Below the pieces are notes generated by a model that made no database searches, had not been told where the DNA came from, and saw nothing but the letters and a program-made list of their open reading frames with translations. From the NCBI RefSeq assembly GCF_000423545.1, contig NZ_KE384034.1, forward strand, positions 32,213 through 96,212: a stretch of DNA of 64,000 nt. Direction: 5' to 3'. This document shows, in pieces, positions 54,779-63,968 of the stretch (the stretch's first letter is position 1; every line of letters begins with the position of its first letter). Origin of the DNA: Metapseudomonas resinovorans DSM 21078. GTDB taxonomy: Bacteria; Pseudomonadota; Gammaproteobacteria; Pseudomonadales; Pseudomonadaceae. The translations under genes and the position numbers were made by a program.

Positions 54779-55210
54779 AGGGTGTAGCCCTCATTTGTTG
54801 ACTGTTATGTCCATTGGCCCCAAGTCGGGACCTGGCAGAAAATGCTCTGCCTTCGAGGACCCGTTGCCGGCGTGACGGGCCTTCATCCATCGCCATTGCG
54901 GCGACGGGTTAAGCTGATTTCTAACCAATGCCCCCAGGCATGTGAATGATCGTTTTGTCATAAGGACGTAACTTGAAGGTGGCAACGGCCATAAGCAGAT
55001 GGAAACGTTTTTTGCCACTTTTCGGTCTAAGCCCCGTGGCTTGGGGGCTGACCAGAGTCATGATGTCGTAGTGCTATTTCGTTTTGCGCACGAATCAGAC
55101 AGTTTTTGATTCCGACGAAGGGCCGTTCCGCGACCTTACGTCACACTTTTTCTTACCGCACAGCTTCTGCCCTGTGCCGCTGATCGCCTCTGAGGCCCCA
55201 GGATTCTCCA
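54779..55210. promoter_or_regulatory. 432-bp divergent region between rmf and rlmKL
   Basis: No gene is supported; an open frame at 54791-55018 (-) lacks a ribosome binding site and family features. The region must contain the rmf promoter and a long 5' leader (about 150-200 nt seems likely) and the rlmKL promoter. GACGGGCC and GGGTCC segments could fold in the rmf leader, but no defined riboswitch is recognised. Confidence 0.5.
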
Positions 55211-57388
55211 ATGTCGGATCGCTACGAACTATTCCTTACCTGCCCGAAGAGCCTGGAGGGCCTGTTGGCCGACGAGGCCACGCAACTCGGCCTGCAGGAC
55301 GTACGCGAGCAGGTTGCTGCGGTGCGCGGCCAGGGTGACCTGGAAACCGCCTTCCGCCTCTGCCTCTGGTCCCGCTTGGCCAACCGGGTACTGCTGGTGC
55401 TCAAGCGCTTCCCGGTGCAGAACGCCGAGGATCTCTACCAGGGCGTACTGGCGGTGGATTGGCACGACCACCTGATGTCCAACGGCAGCCTTGCGGTCGA
55501 GTTCAGTGGCCATGGTTCGGGCATCGACAATACCCACTTCGGCGCGCTCAAAGTCAAAGACGCTGTCGTCGACAAGCTGCGTACCGCCGATGGCACGCGC
55601 CCGTCGATCGACAAGGTCAACCCGGATCTGCGCATCCACCTGCGTCTGGAAAAGGGCGAGGCCATCCTCTCCCTCGATCTCGCCGGCCACAGCCTGCACC
55701 AGCGCGGTTACCGCCTTCAGCAAGGTGCTGCACCACTGAAAGAGAACCTGGCCGCAGCCATCCTGATCCGTGCCGGTTGGCCGAGGATCGCCGCAGAAGG
55801 CGGTGCCTTGGCGGACCCCATGTGCGGCGTCGGCACCTTCCTGGTGGAAGCAGCGATGATGGCCGCCGACATTGCGCCCAACCTCAAACGCGAGCGCTGG
55901 GGTTTCTCCAATTGGCTGGGCCATGTGCCTGCGTTGTGGAAGAAGCTCCACGAAGAGGCTCGTGTGCGCGCCGTGGCGGGCCTGGCCAAGCCGCCGCTGT
56001 GGATTCGCGGCTATGAGGCCGATCCGCGCCTGATTCAACCCGGCCGCAACAACATCGAACGTGCCGGTCTTGGCGACTGGGTGAAGATCTATCAGGGCGA
56101 GCTGGCCACCTTCGAACCGCGTCCGGACCAGAACCAGAAGGGTCTGGTCATCAGCAACCCGCCCTATGGTGAGCGCCTGGGTGATGAAGCCAGTCTGCTC
56201 TACCTCTACCAGAACCTCGGCGAGCGCCTGCGTCAGTCCTGCCTGGGCTGGGAGGCGGCAGTGTTCACGGGGGCGCCGGAACTGGGCAAGCGCATGGGTA
56301 TTCGCAGCCACAAGCAGTACGCGTTCTGGAACGGCGCCCTGGCGTGCAAGCTGCTCTTGCTGAAGGTCCTGCCGGAACAGTTCGTCACGGGCGAGCGGCG
56401 TGCAGCCGGGGAGGGCGATCGCGCCGCCCCGCGTAGCGAGCCTGCGCGCTTGAGCGAAGGTGGCCAGATGTTCGCCAATCGCCTGCAGAAGAACTTCAAG
56501 CAGTTGGGCAAGTGGGCGCGCAAGGAGGGCATTCAGTGCTATCGCCTGTATGACGCCGACATGCCTGAATACGCGCTTGCCGTCGATCTCTATGGCGACT
56601 GGGTGCATGTGCAGGAATACGCACCGCCTCGATCCATCGACCCAGAGAAGGCCCAGGCGCGCCTGCTGGATGCCCTGGCCGCGATTCCCCAGGCGCTGGA
56701 TGTGGACCCGGCCCGTGTGGTGGTCAAGCGCCGCGAGCGCCAGAGCGGCACCCGCCAGTACGAGCGCCAGGGCAGCGAAGGACGCTTCATGGAAGTCAGC
56801 GAAGGCGGGGTCAGGTTGCTGGTGAACCTCACCGACTACCTGGACACCGGCCTGTTCCTCGACCATCGGCCGATCCGTCTGCGCATCCAGCGTGAGGCTG
56901 CCGGCAAGCGTTTCCTCAACCTGTTCTGCTACACGGCCACCGCCAGCGTGCATGCAGCCAAGGGTGGTGCGCGCAGTACCACCAGCGTCGACCTGTCGAA
57001 GACGTACCTGGATTGGGCGCGGCGCAACCTGTCGCTGAACGGTTTCTCCGACAAGCACAAGCTCCAGCAGGGCGATGTGATGGCCTGGCTGGCGGAAGAC
57101 CGTGGCGAATACGACCTGATCTTCATCGATCCGCCGACCTTCTCCAACTCCAAGCGCATGGAGGGTGTGTTCGATGTGCAGCATGACCATGTCCAGTTGC
57201 TGGATCTGGCCATGGCGCGCCTGGCACCGGGTGGGGCGCTGTATTTCTCCAACAACTTCCGCAAGTTCCAGTTGGATGAAAGCCTGGAGTCCCGCTATTC
57301 AGTCACTGAAATCAGTGCCGAAACCCTGGATCCGGACTTCGCGCGCAACTCGAAGATCCATCGTGCCTGGCGCATGACTACCCGCTGA
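55211..57388 (+). CDS. rlmL: Bifunctional 23S rRNA methyltransferase RlmKL
   Basis: The 725-residue fusion methylates G2445 (RlmL half) and G2069 (RlmK half) of 23S rRNA. Order: THUMP domain (about 45-155), RlmL methyltransferase (about 160-390) with ADPMCGVGTFLVEAAMMAAD and NPPYGERL near 315, then the RlmK part. RlmK has RFLNLFCYTATASVHAAKGG and the catalytic-site DPPTFSNSKRM near 639. Length and order match the fused enzyme of gamma-proteobacteria. Confidence 0.95.
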   Translation: MSDRYELFLTCPKSLEGLLADEATQLGLQDVREQVAAVRGQGDLETAFRLCLWSRLANRVLLVLKRFPVQNAEDLYQGVLAVDWHDHLMSNGSLAVEFSGHGSGIDNTHFGALKVKDAVVDKLRTADGTRPSIDKVNPDLRIHLRLEKGEAILSLDLAGHSLHQRGYRLQQGAAPLKENLAAAILIRAGWPRIAAEGGALADPMCGVGTFLVEAAMMAADIAPNLKRERWGFSNWLGHVPALWKKLHEEARVRAVAGLAKPPLWIRGYEADPRLIQPGRNNIERAGLGDWVKIYQGELATFEPRPDQNQKGLVISNPPYGERLGDEASLLYLYQNLGERLRQSCLGWEAAVFTGAPELGKRMGIRSHKQYAFWNGALACKLLLLKVLPEQFVTGERRAAGEGDRAAPRSEPARLSEGGQMFANRLQKNFKQLGKWARKEGIQCYRLYDADMPEYALAVDLYGDWVHVQEYAPPRSIDPEKAQARLLDALAAIPQALDVDPARVVVKRRERQSGTRQYERQGSEGRFMEVSEGGVRLLVNLTDYLDTGLFLDHRPIRLRIQREAAGKRFLNLFCYTATASVHAAKGGARSTTSVDLSKTYLDWARRNLSLNGFSDKHKLQQGDVMAWLAEDRGEYDLIFIDPPTFSNSKRMEGVFDVQHDHVQLLDLAMARLAPGGALYFSNNFRKFQLDESLESRYSVTEISAETLDPDFARNSKIHRAWRMTTR

Positions 57389-57416
57389 GGCGCCCTCGCG
57401 CCTCAGCGCTTTCCTT
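57384..57416 (+). terminator. Terminator overlapping the rlmKL stop
   Basis: GCTGAGGCG (57384-57392) / CGCCTCAGC (57399-57407) is followed by a T-rich GCTTTCCTTTC. It begins within the last codons. Confidence 0.6.
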
Positions 57417-57564
57417 TCTCGACACTGGCGTCGGCGGCTCCGGCCGTCCGGCGTTTGCCTTGGCCGGTCGGTTGCCCATGCGCGCACCTAGGCAAAGTGC
57501 CACCATCTGGCTATGTTGATGCTCACAGGGACGGTATTTCCACACCCAGATTCGAGAAGTGAGC

Positions 57565-60342
57565 ATGCAGTCGCTTGCGAAGGAAAAACTGAACCTGTCG
57601 GCATTGCTGTCCGGCCGCCCGCTGGTTTGGCTGGTTTGTCTATTGACCGTCTTCGGCGGCGCGGCGCTTACCCTCCTGCTCAGCCAGGCGGTGCGTCACG
57701 CAGAAGAGGCGCAGTTGCGCGAGCGCTTCAGCCTGGCAGCCAGCGAACGCATCAGTCGGATCCAGGAGCGCCTGGACGGCCAGCTCAAGGAGCTGGATGC
57801 CGTCCAGCGCTTCTTCAGCAACTCCCGTGAGGTCACCCTTGGAGAATTCCAGGGATTCGTCGGTCCGTTGCTGGGCGACACCCTGGTCTATTCCTGGGTG
57901 CCGCGCATTACGGGGAGCATGCGGGAGACGTTCGAGTCGCGTGCCCGTGCCGAGGGTATGGCCGGCTTCGCGATCCGCGACCTGAAGGGCGACCGCCTGG
58001 TGCCCAGTCCACCGCGGGATGAGTATTTCCCGGTCTACTACAGCGTGACCGCGCGCATCGATGAAGTGCCCCTGGGGATGGACATGAATTCCAATCCGGC
58101 GCGACGTGCGGCCATCGAGAAGGCGCGCCGGACCCACGGTATCACCGTCACCGAGCTGTTGCGGGTGATCGGCGTGGTGGAGCGTGAAGCCAGCGGTGTG
58201 GCCATCCTGGCGCCGGTGTACGAAGGCAATGTGCCGAGCGATGCGGGCCTGCGCGGTTTCGTCGTGTCGGTGCTCAGCCTGAACCTGGAGATGGAGGCGG
58301 CGATTGCGCCGCACAGCCTTGAAAGCCTGGTGATGCGGGTCAGTGATGTCAGTGAGGACGGCCATGAGCAACTGATCTACCAGAGTGCCGAGGCGCCGGA
58401 GAGCGAGCTGCGCCTGCGCCGCGTAGTGCCGTTTGCTGATCGCCGTTACCTGCTGGAAGTGGTGCCGAGCGCGGCCTTCCTTGCTGGGCCGCCGCTTTCT
58501 ACGGCAAACCTGGTGGCGATCAGTGGCCTGGCATTTACCCTGCTGCTGGCGGGATACCTGTTGTTGATGGTCAATCAACGGCAGGGCGCCCTGGCCCTGG
58601 TGGCCGAGCGCACGATGGAGCTACGCGAGCGCGAGATCGAGCTTCAGTTGAGCGAGGAGCGCTGGAGCTTTGCCCTGGATGGCGCCGGGCATGGCGTCTG
58701 GGACTGGGAACCTCAAGCCGGTCGCATGTTTCTTTCCAGCGGTTGGAAGACCATGCTCGGCTATGCGGAAGATGAGGTGAATGACAGCCTCGAAGCCCGT
58801 AATCGCCTGGTCCATCCCCAGGACCAGCCCCTGGCGCGTGCTGAGCTGGAGCGCCACCTGCGCGGCGCCAGTGCGGTTTACCAGAGTCAACATCGCATGC
58901 TGCACAAGGACGGTCGCTGGGTCTGGGTGCTGGACCGCGGCAAGGTCGTTGAACGCGGGGCCGATGGTTCGCCGTTGCGCATGATCGGCACCCAGACCGA
59001 TATCAGCTCCAGCAAGGCAGTCGAACTGCAGTTGGCCATGGCTCACGGACAACTGCGCAGCCTCCTCAATGCGGCGACCCAGGTGGCCATCATCAGCACT
59101 GACCTGCGAGGTGCGATCCTCCAGTTCAACGTTGGTGCCGAGCGCATGTTTGGCTACCGCTCCCTCGAAATGATCGGCCGCCACCCTGTGGTGTTGCACC
59201 TGGAGCGCGAGGTGGAGGAGCGCTGTCGGGAGCTGGGGCGACAGCTGGGCAAGCAGATTCCCGACTACCAGGCCTATGTGGAGGAAGTGACGGCGGGCGA
59301 CCGCTATGACGAGCACGAATGGACTTTTCAGCGCCGCGATGGCAGCCAGCTCATCGGCAGCCTGATACTCACCGGCGTGCGCGACGAGCGTGACGTGCTG
59401 GTGGGTTTCCTGGGCGTTGCCATCGATGTGACCGAGCGCAAGCATGTGCAGCAGGCGCTGGAGGCGCGGGATCGCTTGCTGGAGAAGCTCAGTGCGCGGG
59501 TACCGGGTTTGCTTTATCAGTTCCGTATGGAGTCGAACGGGCACTTCAGCTTCCCCTATACCAGTGCTGGCGTACTTGAAGTCTTCGAAGTGGAACAGGA
59601 CGTAGCGCGGGACGACGCCATGGGGCTGCTGGAGCGGGTCCACCCCGATGACCTGGAGCGTGTCCAGAGCTCGATCCGTCGCTCAGCCGAACTGCTTACC
59701 CCCTGGCGCGAAGATTTCCGTGTGCTGCTTCCACGCCAGGGGCTGCGCTGGCTGCGGGGCGAGTCGGTGCCCGAGCGTGGCGAGGATGGCGCCGTGCTCT
59801 GGCACGGCTACATCACCGATATCACCGGGCTCAAGCTGGTGGAGCAGGAGCTGCGTGCACTGTCGGTGACCGACGCCCTGACCGGTGTCTACAACCGGCG
59901 CTACTTCCAGGAACGCCTGGACCTTGAGATCGCGCGCGCCGAACGTCGCGAAGGCCCGCTGGCGCTGGTGATGCTGGATATCGATCACTTCAAGCAGATC
60001 AACGATCGCCACGGCCACGAGGCGGGGGACCGGGTACTCAAGGCCTTGTGCTTGCGGGTTGGCGAGCGTCTTCGGCGCATCGACGTGCTGTGTCGGCTGG
60101 GGGGTGAAGAGTTCGTGGTGCTTTGCCCTGATACCAATGTCGACCAGGCATTCCAGGTGGCTCAGGCACTGTGGCAGGCGCTGGCGCGCGAGAACGTGGC
60201 AGGAGTAGGGCAGGTGACCGCCAGTTTCGGTTGTGCCGGCTGGCGTGAAGGGGAGGATGCCGACGACCTGTTGCGCAGAGTGGATGCGGCGGTGTATGCG
60301 GCCAAGCAGGCTGGCCGCAATCAGATCCGCATCGCCGACTGA
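57565..60342 (+). CDS. CHASE-PAS-GGDEF diguanylate cyclase
   Basis: The 925-residue membrane sensor has two membrane helices (about 20-40 and 310-330) enclosing a periplasmic CHASE domain (about 70-250; LDAVQRFFSNSREVTLGEFQ, TGSMRETFESRARAEGMAGF). Three cytoplasmic PAS domains lie at about 360-480, 490-630 and 640-760, then GGDEF. The active site is G846-G-E-E-F850, and the inhibitory I-site R837xxD840 is intact, so c-di-GMP synthesis with product feedback is expected. There is no EAL domain. ATG 57565 follows GAGAAG; GTG 57559 is an alternative. It sits between rlmKL and convergent dacB. Confidence 0.93.
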   Translation: MQSLAKEKLNLSALLSGRPLVWLVCLLTVFGGAALTLLLSQAVRHAEEAQLRERFSLAASERISRIQERLDGQLKELDAVQRFFSNSREVTLGEFQGFVGPLLGDTLVYSWVPRITGSMRETFESRARAEGMAGFAIRDLKGDRLVPSPPRDEYFPVYYSVTARIDEVPLGMDMNSNPARRAAIEKARRTHGITVTELLRVIGVVEREASGVAILAPVYEGNVPSDAGLRGFVVSVLSLNLEMEAAIAPHSLESLVMRVSDVSEDGHEQLIYQSAEAPESELRLRRVVPFADRRYLLEVVPSAAFLAGPPLSTANLVAISGLAFTLLLAGYLLLMVNQRQGALALVAERTMELREREIELQLSEERWSFALDGAGHGVWDWEPQAGRMFLSSGWKTMLGYAEDEVNDSLEARNRLVHPQDQPLARAELERHLRGASAVYQSQHRMLHKDGRWVWVLDRGKVVERGADGSPLRMIGTQTDISSSKAVELQLAMAHGQLRSLLNAATQVAIISTDLRGAILQFNVGAERMFGYRSLEMIGRHPVVLHLEREVEERCRELGRQLGKQIPDYQAYVEEVTAGDRYDEHEWTFQRRDGSQLIGSLILTGVRDERDVLVGFLGVAIDVTERKHVQQALEARDRLLEKLSARVPGLLYQFRMESNGHFSFPYTSAGVLEVFEVEQDVARDDAMGLLERVHPDDLERVQSSIRRSAELLTPWREDFRVLLPRQGLRWLRGESVPERGEDGAVLWHGYITDITGLKLVEQELRALSVTDALTGVYNRRYFQERLDLEIARAERREGPLALVMLDIDHFKQINDRHGHEAGDRVLKALCLRVGERLRRIDVLCRLGGEEFVVLCPDTNVDQAFQVAQALWQALARENVAGVGQVTASFGCAGWREGEDADDLLRRVDAAVYAAKQAGRNQIRIAD

Positions 60343-60346
60343 CAGG

Positions 60347-60371
60347 GTGGCCGCCCGCGCGGGGCGGCCAC
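60347..60371. terminator. Shared hairpin between converging GGDEF gene and dacB
   Basis: A 10-bp perfect stem GTGGCCGCCC / GGGCGGCCAC with a 5-nt loop lies between the two stop codons. No T run follows on either strand. Confidence 0.5.
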
Positions 60372-60378
60372 TCATGAA

Positions 60379-61836
60379 TCAGTTGGCGCCAGCGACGCTC
60401 TTCGGCTGGCGATAGAGGTCCACCAGCACCTGGTCGAGGATGGCCGAGGCCCCCCAGGGGCGGGAATCGTTGAGGATTGCTACCACGGCCCAACTGTTGC
60501 CATTGCTGTCACGGCTGAAGCCGGCAATCGCACGGACAGTGTTCAGGGTGCCGGTCTTGATATGCGCTTCACCTTCCAGAGCGGTTCGGCGCAGGCGTTT
60601 GCGCATGGTGCCGTCCATCGCCACCAGCGGCATCGAGGAGATGAACTCGGCAGCGTAGGGGCTCTGCCAGGCGGCCTGGAGGATGGTGGCCATCTCGCGG
60701 GCGCTGACTCGTTCGTTGCGCGACAGGCCCGAACCGTTCTCCATCACCAGGTGCGGTGCGGTGATGCCTTTCTTCGCCAGCCAGTTTCGGATGACCCGTT
60801 GCGCGGCCTTGGCGTCGTCGCCATCGGCGGCGGTGCGGTAACGCGCGCCGATACTGAGGAACAACTGCTGGGCCATGGTGTTGTTGCTGTACTTGTTGAT
60901 ATCGCGGATGACTTCCACCAGGTCCGGCGAGAACGCACGCGCCAACAGCTTGGCGTCCTTGGGCACATCGCCCAGGCGGTCCTTGCCGTCGATGCTGCCG
61001 CCCAGCTCCTTCCAGAACGCGCGTACGGCGCCGGCGGCGTAGCCAGGATGGTCAAGCAGGGACATGTAGGTCTGCGCACTGCAGCCTTCCGGCAGCTTGC
61101 CGCTGGCGATCAGGGTGGTGCCGTCGTACTGGGTCACCGGGTTGTAGCGCACGTCGGGCCAGGAGGGGCACTTGCCAGCCTTGGTCACTTGCACCTTGCT
61201 GTCGATGCGAATGCTCTCGATCGGCGGCTCCATGGCCAGGTTCACCTTGCCGCCTTCGGCTCGGGCGATCAGACGCACGGCCTTGAGGTTGACCAGCAGC
61301 GAATCGGGGCCGACCAGGAAGGGTTTGTTGTCGTCGCCGCCGTCATCATTGAAGGCGGGAAGTTGCGGATGGACGAAGTAGCTGCGGTCCAGCACCAGGT
61401 CGCCGGTGACCTGGCGTACGCCGTTGGCGCGCAGGTCCCGCATCATCAGCCAGAGCTTTTCCATATTCAGCTTGGGATCACCGCCACCCTTCAGGTACAG
61501 GTTGCCGTTGAGCACCCCGTTCTTCAGGGGACCGTCGGCGTAGAACTCGGTCTTCCATTGATAGGTGGGGCCGAGCAGCTCCAGGGCGGCGTAGGTCGTG
61601 ATCAGCTTCATGGTGGACGCCGGATTCACCGACACATCGGCGTTAACCAGGGTCTGGGCGCCCGGACCGGTGAGGGGCAGCGTCACCAGGGAGAGCGAGT
61701 TCGAGGAGATCTTGTTGGCGGTCAGGGCCTTCTGCACTTTGGGCGGAAGGTTGGTGTTGACCTGCGCGGCTTGCAGTGACGCGGCGCAGGGCAGGATCAG
61801 GGCGGCGAGCGCGAGGGTACGAATGGACTTGAACAT
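60379..61836 (-). CDS. dacB: D-alanyl-D-alanine carboxypeptidase/endopeptidase (PBP4 type)
   Basis: The 485-residue periplasmic peptidoglycan hydrolase (peptidase S13) has a signal peptide (MFKSIRTLALAALILPCAAS). The active-site motifs are S74-T-M-K77, SNN in INKYSNNTMAQ, and KTG in HIKTGTLN. The domain inserted after SxxK is present, as usual in PBP4. The ATG at 61836, with AGGAGGG about 10 nt upstream, is preferred over TTG 61839. Confidence 0.95.
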   Translation of the reverse strand: MFKSIRTLALAALILPCAASLQAAQVNTNLPPKVQKALTANKISSNSLSLVTLPLTGPGAQTLVNADVSVNPASTMKLITTYAALELLGPTYQWKTEFYADGPLKNGVLNGNLYLKGGGDPKLNMEKLWLMMRDLRANGVRQVTGDLVLDRSYFVHPQLPAFNDDGGDDNKPFLVGPDSLLVNLKAVRLIARAEGGKVNLAMEPPIESIRIDSKVQVTKAGKCPSWPDVRYNPVTQYDGTTLIASGKLPEGCSAQTYMSLLDHPGYAAGAVRAFWKELGGSIDGKDRLGDVPKDAKLLARAFSPDLVEVIRDINKYSNNTMAQQLFLSIGARYRTAADGDDAKAAQRVIRNWLAKKGITAPHLVMENGSGLSRNERVSAREMATILQAAWQSPYAAEFISSMPLVAMDGTMRKRLRRTALEGEAHIKTGTLNTVRAIAGFSRDSNGNSWAVVAILNDSRPWGASAILDQVLVDLYRQPKSVAGAN

Positions 61837-62060
61837 CAAAGCTTGCCCTCCTGGCGAGGGCGAGGGGCGAAAATGAATGACATGGCAGCTGTTCCCATGA
61901 TGGGTCGGGAAATCGGCGCATTATGCCGCAACCCTGCCCCAACTGTGCGAGTTCGCTGCTCATTTCGTCTGCCAGTAGCACTCCTGGTGAGCGGCGGGCG
62001 GGCAAGTTGCGACGGAAGCTGCTAGAGTGCCGCCCGTCATTTCTGCCGAGGAACTGCCTA

Positions 62061-62141
62061 ATGGCTACCAATCGCTCCCGCCGCCTGCGCAAGAAACTTT
62101 GCGTTGATGAATTCCAGGTTTTGCCAATTAGCAAAAAATAA
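62061..62141 (+). pseudogene. yggL: Truncated yggL (DUF469-family) gene
   Basis: ATG 62061 opens the first 19 codons of YggL (MATNRSRRLRKKLCVDEFQ), matching the intact copy at 62520-62864 residue for residue. Homology stops at 62117, after which the frame reads VLPISKK and hits TAA. Position next to dacB and divergent from it is, as I recall, the native place of the gene in P. aeruginosa. The break is therefore a deletion or insertion scar. Confidence 0.8.
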
Positions 62142-62471
62142 TCAGAATGTTGTCAAAAACGTCTTACCCCCGCCGGCCTGTATCCCTGCTTCTCTCGTAA
62201 GTTTCCGCCTGCCGTTTGCCGATGACGCCCCTGGGGGATGCCACGGCAGTCCAGTCTCAGCCACTCCCTCGTTTAACGCCTGACGGGCACTTTTTCATAC
62301 GCAAGGCAAACCCTACGTGTGGGTTGCCAGTCATTCTCTAATCGAGTCTGTCCCGGTCTTCATCTCAGCCGTTCGCTACTTACGTTCGCGGTCTCCTGTG
62401 GGCCGACGTGCGCCCCGAAGCAGGCATCTTGCGTAGCCACTGACTGAGTAACACGAGCAGCTAATAGAAAC
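62118..62471. other. Unrecognised DNA at the yggL break
   Basis: About 350 bp with no supported gene. One hairpin is visible, GGCAAACCC (62305-62313) / GGGTTGCC (62321-62328). The composition seems lower in GC than the dacB side. No integrase, tRNA or flanking direct repeat was identified. Confidence 0.5.
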
Positions 62472-62497
62472 GAAAAGGCCACCCTTTCGGATGGCCT
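62472..62497 (-). terminator. Terminator of the intact yggL copy
   Basis: AGGCCACCC (62476-62484) / GGATGGCCT (62489-62497) has an A run to its left, giving TTTTCG on the - strand, 22 nt past the yggL stop. Confidence 0.85.
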
Positions 62498-62519
62498 AAT
62501 GCTCGCAGATGCTCTGGCT

Positions 62520-62864
62520 TCAAACAGCCGGATTAATCGGCGTCTCTGGGTACCAGGCGTCCTGCAATGGGCTGACCTCGATCTTGGTCAGTTCGCTACG
62601 GCCTTTCAGCCAGGCTTCAACAGCCGCACGTTGCTCCTCACTTACCGAGCCGCGTTTAGCCAGGCATACCAAACCGAACTCTTCGCCGCCTACGTAGTCC
62701 AGGCCGTTCGCGACCATGGCCTCGCCCAGAAACGCGTTCAGGAAAGCATCGATGGCTTCATCCGAAAGGTCTTGCTTGAAATCCAGATTGAGCTCGAACC
62801 CCAATTCCTGGAACTCGTCAACACAGAGCTTCTTGCGCAGACGGCGGGAACGGTTAGTAGCCAT
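62520..62864 (-). CDS. yggL: YggL-family (DUF469) 50S ribosome-binding protein
   Basis: The 114-residue protein has a strongly basic N-terminus identical to that of the truncated copy and a body ELGFELNLDFKQDLSDEAID, then FLGEAMVANGLDYVGGEEFG. YggL binds the large ribosomal subunit. In the 19 shared codons, 9 differ and all differences are synonymous, so the copies have been separate for a long time. GGATTTTT precedes the ATG. Confidence 0.92.
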   Translation of the reverse strand: MATNRSRRLRKKLCVDEFQELGFELNLDFKQDLSDEAIDAFLNAFLGEAMVANGLDYVGGEEFGLVCLAKRGSVSEEQRAAVEAWLKGRSELTKIEVSPLQDAWYPETPINPAV

Positions 62865-63320
62865 GAAAAAATCCTCTAGGTAATTGCGGCGCGCAGTCTA
62901 CCAGCTAAGGCGTCGGAGTGCCTGCGAGATTAGCCAAAGTGACCTCACGTTCAAGCCTCGAAGTAATCATCAGAGCTGTCGCGGCAACAGGTCTGTGTTC
63001 GGTGGAGGCGTACCCGACTGGATCTCCGGCTCGAGCTTGCGCCACAGTGAGGTGTTTCGCGGGGTGGACCGCTGGGGCAACCCAACTCCTCACCCATGGA
63101 CTTCACCAAGTCAGCGCAACCCTTCGCACATTGCTGGTCGAAACTGGCGACAACCAAAGATGCAAGCGAAACAACGAAAAAAGTGGATGATCTCCTAGGA
63201 CCACCGTCCAGATTGCCATCTCGCCAACATGATAGGGGCGTCAGGGGAAGGAAATTGAGCAAGAAATAGCGCAAGAAGTCAGCTCGCTCGCCGGCTAAGA
63301 GGCCGCATCTACCGGTCGAG
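62865..63320. other. 456-bp region without a supported gene
   Basis: Several short frames exist. One on the - strand (62951-63334) contains a hydrophobic stretch STFFVVSLASLVVASF followed by Cys-rich sequence, but it has no ribosome binding site or known family. It may be a gene remnant. Codon bias does not look like the genome's. Confidence 0.45.
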
Positions 63321-63632
63321 ATGCTGCGTGTCATGGATGAACGACGGAAGATGTTTGACCAGGCCTTTCAGGCATCCTGCGGTCGGGTGCGTGAAGTACT
63401 CACGCGATTCAATCCGGGTGACTTGCTCATGGCTGTCAACATTTCGGACCTCTGGCAGGCGAATCTCGCTAGTCAGATCAAGCACCAACTTGCCTTTAGC
63501 CTGCTGGTGTCCGCACTGGCCGATTGCTTCGCAGCAGCACGCATGACCAGATTCGAGGAGTTCTCGGGGTTCTGCAGCGCATTGATTGAGGCCTTGAATC
63601 GCCCCGGGTTTCGTGGAGGCCTCAACTCTTGA
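63321..63632 (+). CDS. Unknown ORF interrupted by an IS3-family element
   Basis: A frame of about 91 residues (MLRVMDERRKMFDQAFQASC, then GDLLMAVNISDLWQANLASQ) has the look of a real protein: amphipathic helices and LAFSLLVSALADCFAAARMT. At about 63595 it runs into the predicted left end of an IS3-family element, which supplies the last residues (RPGFRGGLNS). The original C-terminus is lost or lies beyond the element. ATG 63333 is an alternative start. No family is recognised. Confidence 0.45.
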   Translation: MLRVMDERRKMFDQAFQASCGRVREVLTRFNPGDLLMAVNISDLWQANLASQIKHQLAFSLLVSALADCFAAARMTRFEEFSGFCSALIEALNRPGFRGGLNS

Positions 63633-63644
63633 GAAGATGAGGCC

Positions 63645-63968
63645 ATGAGAAAGACTACGACCTACTCCCCTGAAGTCCGTGAACGTGCCGTGCGCATGGT
63701 TCTGGAGCACCTGAACGACTACCCCTCCGAGTGGGCGGCCATTGAGGCCATTGCCCCGAAGATCGGCTGTGCAGCGCAAACCCTGCATGGCTGGATTCGT
63801 CGCCATCAGACCGATGCCGGCCAACGTCCTGGGCCGACCACTGACGAGCGTGAACGCATCAAAGCCCTGGAGCGCGAAAATCGCGAGCTGCGCAAAGCCA
63901 ACGAGATTCTGCGCCTGGCCAGTGCGTATTTTGCCCAGGCGGAGCTCGACCGCCGCACCAAGTCCTGA
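63645..63968 (+). CDS. IS3-family transposase OrfA
   Basis: The 107-residue protein has an N-terminal helix-turn-helix ([16 protein letters not shown], then [20 protein letters not shown]). A C-terminal leucine-zipper-like helix follows ([20 protein letters not shown]). This is the standard OrfA of IS3-family elements, with the IS51/IS1222-like groups as closest in look. Confidence 0.93.
   Translation: MRKTTTYSPEVRERAVRMVLEHLNDYPSEWAAIEAIAPKIGCAAQTLHGWIRRHQTDAGQRPGPTTDERERIKALERENRELRKANEILRLASAYFAQAELDRRTKS

Noticed and set aside
54791..55018. A 75-residue frame on the - strand upstream of rmf
   Set aside because: It lies in the probable rmf leader and has no coding support.
63309..63824. 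A 171-residue frame on the - strand across the IS left end
   Set aside because: It spans both the IS orfA antisense and the flanking DNA, so it cannot be an ancestral gene.
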